DNA of 64,000 nucleotides from Archegozetes longisetosus. Its lineage: Eukaryota; Arthropoda; Arachnida; Sarcoptiformes; Trhypochthoniidae. The stretch covers positions 13,063,172 through 13,127,171 of the forward strand of contig JAEMBT020000008.1 of the NCBI GenBank assembly GCA_018873245.2. The letters run 5' to 3'. Below are positions 57,724-64,000 of this stretch, one piece after another. The position numbers were made by a program, and so were the translations under genes. A model generated the notes under the pieces. That model saw only the letters and a list, made by a program, of their open reading frames with translations, was not told the DNA's origin and made no database searches. The stretch's first letter is position 1, and each line of letters starts with the position of its first letter.

Positions 57724-60700
57724 TACAAGAGAGAGCACAGTGACGGGTGAGAGAAAAAGCAGTTGCGAATTGAGACAAAAAACAGCGGTTTATTGTGCAT
57801 GAGATGAAACAGATAAGGACAGCATCGGGTCATTGCATTATCTTTATCTAAGGCAGGAGTTATAAGAGCTTAAAAAGCTATACCAAAGCTCAACAACAAT
57901 CGTAAATATGAGAGAAAAATTCTCGCTAACATTCAGACGTCATGTTTTTGCTTTGATGCCTTCAATAGACCTTCTTTTTCTATTTCTCATGGGATCTTAC
58001 CTTTTCTTCATCGATAAAATAAAAGTTTTAAAACTATCCAAAGACAGCTTTTCTAATCTTTGTTTAAAGTATCACAAGTTGAATCGATCAAAGATGAAAA
58101 TTCTCGATCGATAACTATCTAGATATCTATTCTCTATGTTATATACTTTTTATCTCAACCTAACTTTATCTAATTAAATGATCAAATTCCTTTGCCATTT
58201 CTCTTATTCTTCTCTAATTCTGAGTATCTTCTCAAAAAAAATTCTTTTTTATCTTCCATACTCACTCAAGATTAAGTCGAAAAATTTCTTCTTTAATCTA
58301 GATAGGAATTTTGAAATCCCCATTAGATTAGCAAACTATTCACTTAAATCTATTTTTTTATCATTTTTTTGTGTTTATAAATATTCTTCTGTACCTATAA
58401 CAAAGATTCTGTTCAATCAATCTTAATATTTGACGGAACCATAACATTTGGAGTAATATATTTCATGGAAGTCCTTGAATAAACAACTTTTCCATTGCAA
58501 ACCTAATTTTGAATTTGAATTTCGAGTTACTCTCTATGCACTCATCAAAAAGTATTTGCATTCTGTCTATAAGCGATTGAATGGAATTAGTGCTTGGGTT
58601 AACTGACCATAAAAAGCAGATCTAAATCACATATGGAACGTAATGATTGATCTTACATTGAGCATTCAGTTTTAAAGCAACTTCCAAGTAATTCGATTAC
58701 TTAGGATAATCTTTTTATGTTTGCAACCGTCCCTCAGCTATATCTAAGATTGTAAATAATTTTCTAACTCAACCAAATACTCAGCATTAAGGATCACTTA
58801 AGAGAAAATCTTGAACATTTAAAAGGTCTTTAGTAAGCAATTTCTTTGTTTTATAGTATTTTGATTCCAACAAAAATGCCATCAAATCGATAGAACTTAA
58901 ATTGGATAAAATTTTGATTCGTAAAACACATTATATGATAGGCGGAGACTTAACGTTCTGTACTATTTGTAAAAGAGTAAAACAAAAGATAGGGAACAAA
59001 CAGCTTTCATATGTCTCGTCGTCATACACCAAACTATATGATTATCAGAACATCTATTGTATCTTATATTTGTTTCTTCAGCTCTCACAGTCAGAAACGG
59101 CAACAAATCATTTCTCTCTAATCGCGCGATATTTCAAATATCCAACTCTTTTATCCGTTACTCATTTCTCTCTATCTTTTGGCCAAATTTCACGCAATGT
59201 TCAGCCGAGTGAACAACAAAACCAGAAATAAGTCCAATTGTAAGCCTAACCCTGACGAGTGGCAAACCATCATATTCTGGTTGCCGTTTTTCTCAATTTA
59301 TTTCCCATTAAAGAGTTTAGAATTTGAGCCCTTGAACTTTCATCCTTCTTATTCTTCTTATTCCTCTTATTCCTCTTATTCTTCTTCAGTGACATGAGTT
59401 TGCAATTTGAAAGAGAGATATAGATAGGATGAAAATGTTTTATTTTTCAACATCAAGAGATTGAGCTGAGACTTAAAACAAGTGTTATATGTTATCAGAG
59501 ACTAGCAAAACAAAAAATGGGTCAAAACCTCAATCATAAACCAAAGAGAGTTCTGATTTCGTTACAATAGAAGAGTACGTCATTTGCTTCACTTTTCGCA
59601 AAATTAATACTTAAGACCTAAGGTTTAAGTTCACATTTTTTCTCTTCTCTCTAAACAATAATTATTGTTGAGATCTAATGGAGAGCTGAACAAACATTCT
59701 GTTGTTTCGCTTCTCAGACAAAATATTGGATTTTCTTAATAGAAATGTTCGGCTTTTCAAACGTCTTATCAATCAATCAATGGTTAGAATTATTTTTCAG
59801 TTAATTTTAGAGTTATAGCTAAACTAAATTCAAACTCATATTCACCAGCAAATATTGACTGTCTTGAAAGCATCGATTAGGTAACTCAATCGCATTATAA
59901 AATACTTTTAGATATTGGGTCAGTTGATGTTTCCATCACAATTTTTGGCTATAAATGTGTTTTAAGAGTACTTCAGCTTCAATTTGGAAATGTTGCCTAC
60001 GTGAGAATCTTCAAATTCAAATAAGGCTCATAAATGAGAAGTTTCCGCTAAGTCCATGTTTTCATTGGAGTAGAAATGGTTGTTATCTGAGAGTATATTG
60101 AATTTAGTAAAGGAAAATGTTGGCATTTTAAATAGGCTCTCAGGAACTTTCGATTGAACTTATGAGCCATTTTCTAATAGAAAAACATCAATAAATTATT
60201 AGAAAATAAGATGAATTAAATAATAACAGAGTATTACATCAAATTTTATAGGAAGAAAAATCTCATAAAATATGAACATTCTTAACGTTTGATCCCTTTT
60301 AAAAGATTGGTTTAAAAAATTCATCCGAATGTCAAATAAAGGGATATATTTTGGGCCGTAAAATAAATTCAACATTTATTTCATTGCTTTCATTACCAAT
60401 GATTAATGAGATGAGAAAATTGGTGAGTTATAAAAATGGAAAATATGAAGTGATATAGAAAATAAAAAGTAATATAGATTGAACATTTAATTGTCTATAT
60501 AGTCTGAATGAAATGATTTCCATTGAATTGTTTTCTGCTCTGTTTATGCATCGGCAAATCATGCAGATGTGCAATCATGCAGATGCAATGCACAAAAGTG
60601 TCATTTCAGGTGACAATAGTTAGCAGAGCATAAACATAGAAATGCGAATAAAAACCTAAAGATAAATTGATTTTATTCACAAAAACAGCTAAAATAATGG

Positions 60701-60905
60701 GCTTAAGTGATAAAACAGTTTTCTTTGTAAGTTGAGTAACAATAAATCAGTTGTAGGGACAAAAAATTATGCGCATGTGATCTATTTGAATGAACAAAAG
60801 GAGATCAATTGCAGGAATAGATCTTTATTTAAGATAGTAATGCAAAAATACATCTCTTAACACATTTATAATACTTCTTATTTTATTTTATGCTATGTTG
60901 TCTTG

Positions 60906-60927
60906 TGTTATGTTATGTTATGTTATC
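60906..60927. repeat. (TTATG)n short tandem repeat
   Basis: About four units of TTATG, interrupted upstream by TTGTG. Confidence 0.85.
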
Positions 60928-61419
60928 TTAACGCTTAAGTTCGTCTAAGATTTATCACTAATTTGCAGCTCAACCTTTGCTTCAGATCGAAACTAAAGAA
61001 ATTTGAATCCAATAAAAAACAAATTAGTGTTTAAGCGAAGCATAAATGTTTGACTATAGCTGACATTAAAGCATCAAATAGAAAGGGGTATTAAAAAGAA
61101 AACAAACTAATAGGAAATGATGCATTTTATAGTTGATTTTAGAAGAAAATATAAGTTTACAACATAGACAAAGATTCGATTAACAAAACTAGTGTTTTAT
61201 AGGAACGCCTTTTCCATTAAATCTAATGTTTAGACCAGAGTAGAAAAGCTTTTTCATTAAACAGCTATAATCTGAAAAATTCGTTGCTCTCAAACATGGT
61301 CGCTAAACATAATAATATACATTTTCTGCTTTCAAAGGCAACAGTAATTTTCGCATTTATTCTGTTCTCTCATGTAATATTAGTATTGCATCGTTTGGTT
61401 GTGCAAACGAACTATTTAG

Positions 61420-61507
61420 GCTAAAATACTATAACCAACTATTTCAGCTCAAACAGTATAACAATCATAACCAACTATTTTAGCTCAAATAGTATAACAG
61501 TTATAGC
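61420..61507. repeat. About 40-bp tandem duplication
   Basis: ATAACCAACTATTTCAGCTC followed by AAACAGTATAACAATC is repeated once with few changes (TTTTAGCTCAAATAGTATAA). Confidence 0.85.
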
Positions 61508-61872
61508 AATCATTTTATTCTATGTCAAAACACCTTATGCAAAATACTTGAATATACGTTTCAACACTCATCAAAGCATATCAAATGATATAAAACGATA
61601 ATACGACTCAAATTCAAACTACAAAAAGCAGAGCTCAGGCTCAACACAAATCGTTTATGCATACAATACAACACATCAGCAATTCTTGTTTAGGCGTCTT
61701 TTCTACCGAAATGGGATTTCTTTTATATATGAAAACTGAAAAACAATGGCAAAGACAAGAACATAGACTTCAGGCTTATAAGTTAAATAAGAGGAGAAAA
61801 AGATTGAGCGCTTGTGTCAAAGATTGACAAATATTATTTGTAAAGCCAAAAATGCAGAATCAGTAAAAGGAG

Positions 61873-61952
61873 CATACAGAATTAGTATAGAGATCATACA
61901 GAATTGGTATAGACCATACAGAATCAGTGTAGAGGCCATACAGAATCAGTAC
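61873..61952. repeat. 20-22-bp tandem repeat, four units
   Basis: Units CATACAGAATYRGTRTAGAG with a variable last two bases. The open frames on both strands over this region are repeat artefacts. Confidence 0.9.
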
Positions 61953-63519
61953 GGAAAACGTACATTCCAATTGTCGAGAGTGCACAATACTATCTATATT
62001 TGTCAAAAATAAAACCAAACCTAAACCTATTGATAGTAAAGATATCAACACATTATTACTTGGCTTCACAACTCACGCATCTCTCAATCATTTAGTACAG
62101 TCTTGAAGCATTTATACAATTGATGGTAAGTTTAGAAAGACATCAAATATTTAGAAAATTTTGCTAATTCATAAATTTCGCTGTTGTTCGAGTGTATTAA
62201 TTAGTTGCTAAGTGAATCATAAGTAGTAAGACAATTAAATTGTGGTAAAAACAAGTGATACCATAAAAGAGCAAATATTGAGAGTAAACTGTACGCTCAT
62301 TGTGACACTGATTTTGTCGGTTGAAACTAAAGCGATAATAATTTGTTTTCTGGCAGGCAGGGACTGATTCAGTGAACAATATTAACTGAACTTATAAGAG
62401 AAGTGAAAACCAGTGATTGTAAAGATCTGATTGTTGCAAGCGAAGACCAGCCATTGTAAAGATGTTCTTGTTCCAAGTGATACCAACTATTAATACTATT
62501 AGGATACTAATGATTTTCTTGTTAATTCTGATCAGTGTTCCAGTCATATTCAGTATCAGTTCACTTATTATCTTGCAATCTGTTATATGTTTCTCTCTTT
62601 CTTAGCCGTTAGCATATGATTTCAGGATTAAATCAAACCAATCAGTTTATCGACTTATGCCTTATACCAAATTGATTTATCAAATTTTCTATCATTTCTT
62701 TCATATCTAATTCTATGTAATCCAATCAGATTTAAATCTATTACACATAATCAGATTTTGAAATATATTAATTTAAACTTTTCATAATCTAGAGAAAAAT
62801 GTATTTTATTTTACTAATTAGGTATTTTAGGTACTTTAGTACTTTATTATCAAGTAATAAATCCTATTATTGTATTCAACCTTTGGACAATTAATAGGAT
62901 ATCGGATTAGTGCAAAATATGATTGAATGCTTAATGTGACCATTTCAATCGTAATTAGTTTATACTATTTAAATCAGATGTCAATTAAATATTGGATAGT
63001 CTTATGATTTAGTCTAAAACTAATAACCCTAAGCAAAAGATTTATTTATGCGGAAAATATATTGAAATTGAGTCCATTTTCCGTTGTATTGTTATGTAAA
63101 CTAAAGCAATAATGTCGTATAATATAGAGCTCTATAACTCATTTATATTGCTTTCACTTATATAGTCTCCAATGAATTCATATATTTGTCTATTTGTCTC
63201 TTCAGTTTATTTCTCTCTTCCCCTATCAGTGTCTGGTTTTTCTTAGTCTCCCCTATCAATGCCATGAATATGCCTTTAATATGATAGATATATAGATATA
63301 CAATATATGTCGTTAGACTTATGTACACATATACTCCTCAAATTCATATTATATTACAATATTCTGATCACTCTATTCACTACCATCAGCTCTCTCTAGA
63401 AATACGACAATATAAGTTATATTTCTCTCTAATTGTATATAAAGACAACCTAAACTTATGAAAATATTATACTCCCTTCAGCTTCTCTATTAGATCGATA
63501 TTGTATAACCGTAACTCTA

Positions 63520-63521
<2 letters not shown>

Positions 63522-63564
<43 letters not shown>
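63522..63564. repeat. (TC)n microsatellite, 43 bp
   Basis: Uninterrupted TC dinucleotide run. Confidence 0.98.
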
Positions 63565-63565
<1 letters not shown>

Positions 63566-64000
63566 AATTAAGAGATTTGAGCTTAATTTGAATGAAGACA
63601 CATTTGTTCAATAAAGCAGAAAATTATGCCTAAAATACTTATTCGGTAGACATTTTCACTCATATCATAATGCGAGGCATTAATGAAATATCGATTATTT
63701 GATTCTTTATATAAAATACAACAAATTGAACAAAAAGTCAGACGACTTTCAACACATGAAGACATGCACTCTAGACAATTGATTAGTATTGATATGTCTA
63801 ATGTTCAATGAAAATTATCAATCAGTTCTGAAGAATTTCCAAACAAAATTAGGAATAATCTGAATAATGAATAAGTTATGAGAAACTATGAATAAGTCGT
63901 GAGAAATATTTGATGTTTGACTGAATGTCTGATTGAATAATTGGATTGGTATTATGATGACATTTCTAAATAATTGATTTAAAAATATTAGGCATCAATA

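Larger units (their letters stand above)
57726..64000. other. AT-rich spacer to window end
   Basis: No gene supported. Frames at 57908-58114, 58178-58426 and 58902-59231 are AT-driven or unrecognised. Contains CTTATTCTT-type repeats (59340-59390), a (TTATG)n run (60906-60927), tandem duplications at 61420-61507 and 61873-61952, and a (TC)n run at 63522. Confidence 0.65.

Noticed and set aside
1..64000. CRISPR arrays, operons, prophage or bacterial insertion sequences
   Set aside because: Intron-containing animal genes and AT-rich eukaryotic intergenic DNA throughout; tandem repeats lack CRISPR spacer structure.

Overview
This is an AT-rich eukaryotic nuclear DNA window. Both large genes have canonical GT-AG introns, from 52 nt to about 5 kb long, and their proteins are animal families with arthropod-like sequences: an organic anion transporting polypeptide (OATP/SLCO) and a group II-type metabotropic glutamate receptor. 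The receptor reads closest to insect mGluRA, as I remember that family. An arthropod is likely and a chelicerate such as a mite is possible, but the species cannot be fixed from sequence alone.

Layout. Positions 1-4756 (+) carry the 3' part of an OATP gene: six exons, from transmembrane segment 2 through the Kazal-type extracellular loop to the stop codon. The 5' end lies outside the window. Positions 6249-6585 (+) carry a compact two-exon gene for a 94-residue secreted, acidic peptide with six clustered cysteines, which I do not recognise. From 6.6 to 16.8 kb no convincing gene is seen, but several short inverted-repeat transposons are present. Positions 16785-38091 (-) hold a complete metabotropic glutamate receptor gene of eight or nine coding exons, including a 48-nt exon and two possible C-terminal ends. 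From 38.1 to 64 kb there is about 26 kb of AT-rich DNA without a confident gene. It carries MITEs, an approximately 815-bp near-complete palindrome, minisatellites, (GA)n tracts and two decayed stretches that resemble retrotransposon polymerase domains.

The genes do not form a pathway. OATP is a plasma-membrane transporter, mGluR is a neuronal G-protein-coupled receptor, and the small peptide is probably secreted. What unites the window is heavy colonisation by small non-autonomous DNA transposons, many flanked by TA dinucleotides. I see no CRISPR, operon, phage or other prokaryotic system. The most unusual items are the cysteine-rich peptide gene, the receptor's alternative C-terminus, the long palindrome, and a four-copy family of pogo-like MITEs. 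All exon limits were derived by hand from splice signals, reading phase and family resemblance. No database search was run.
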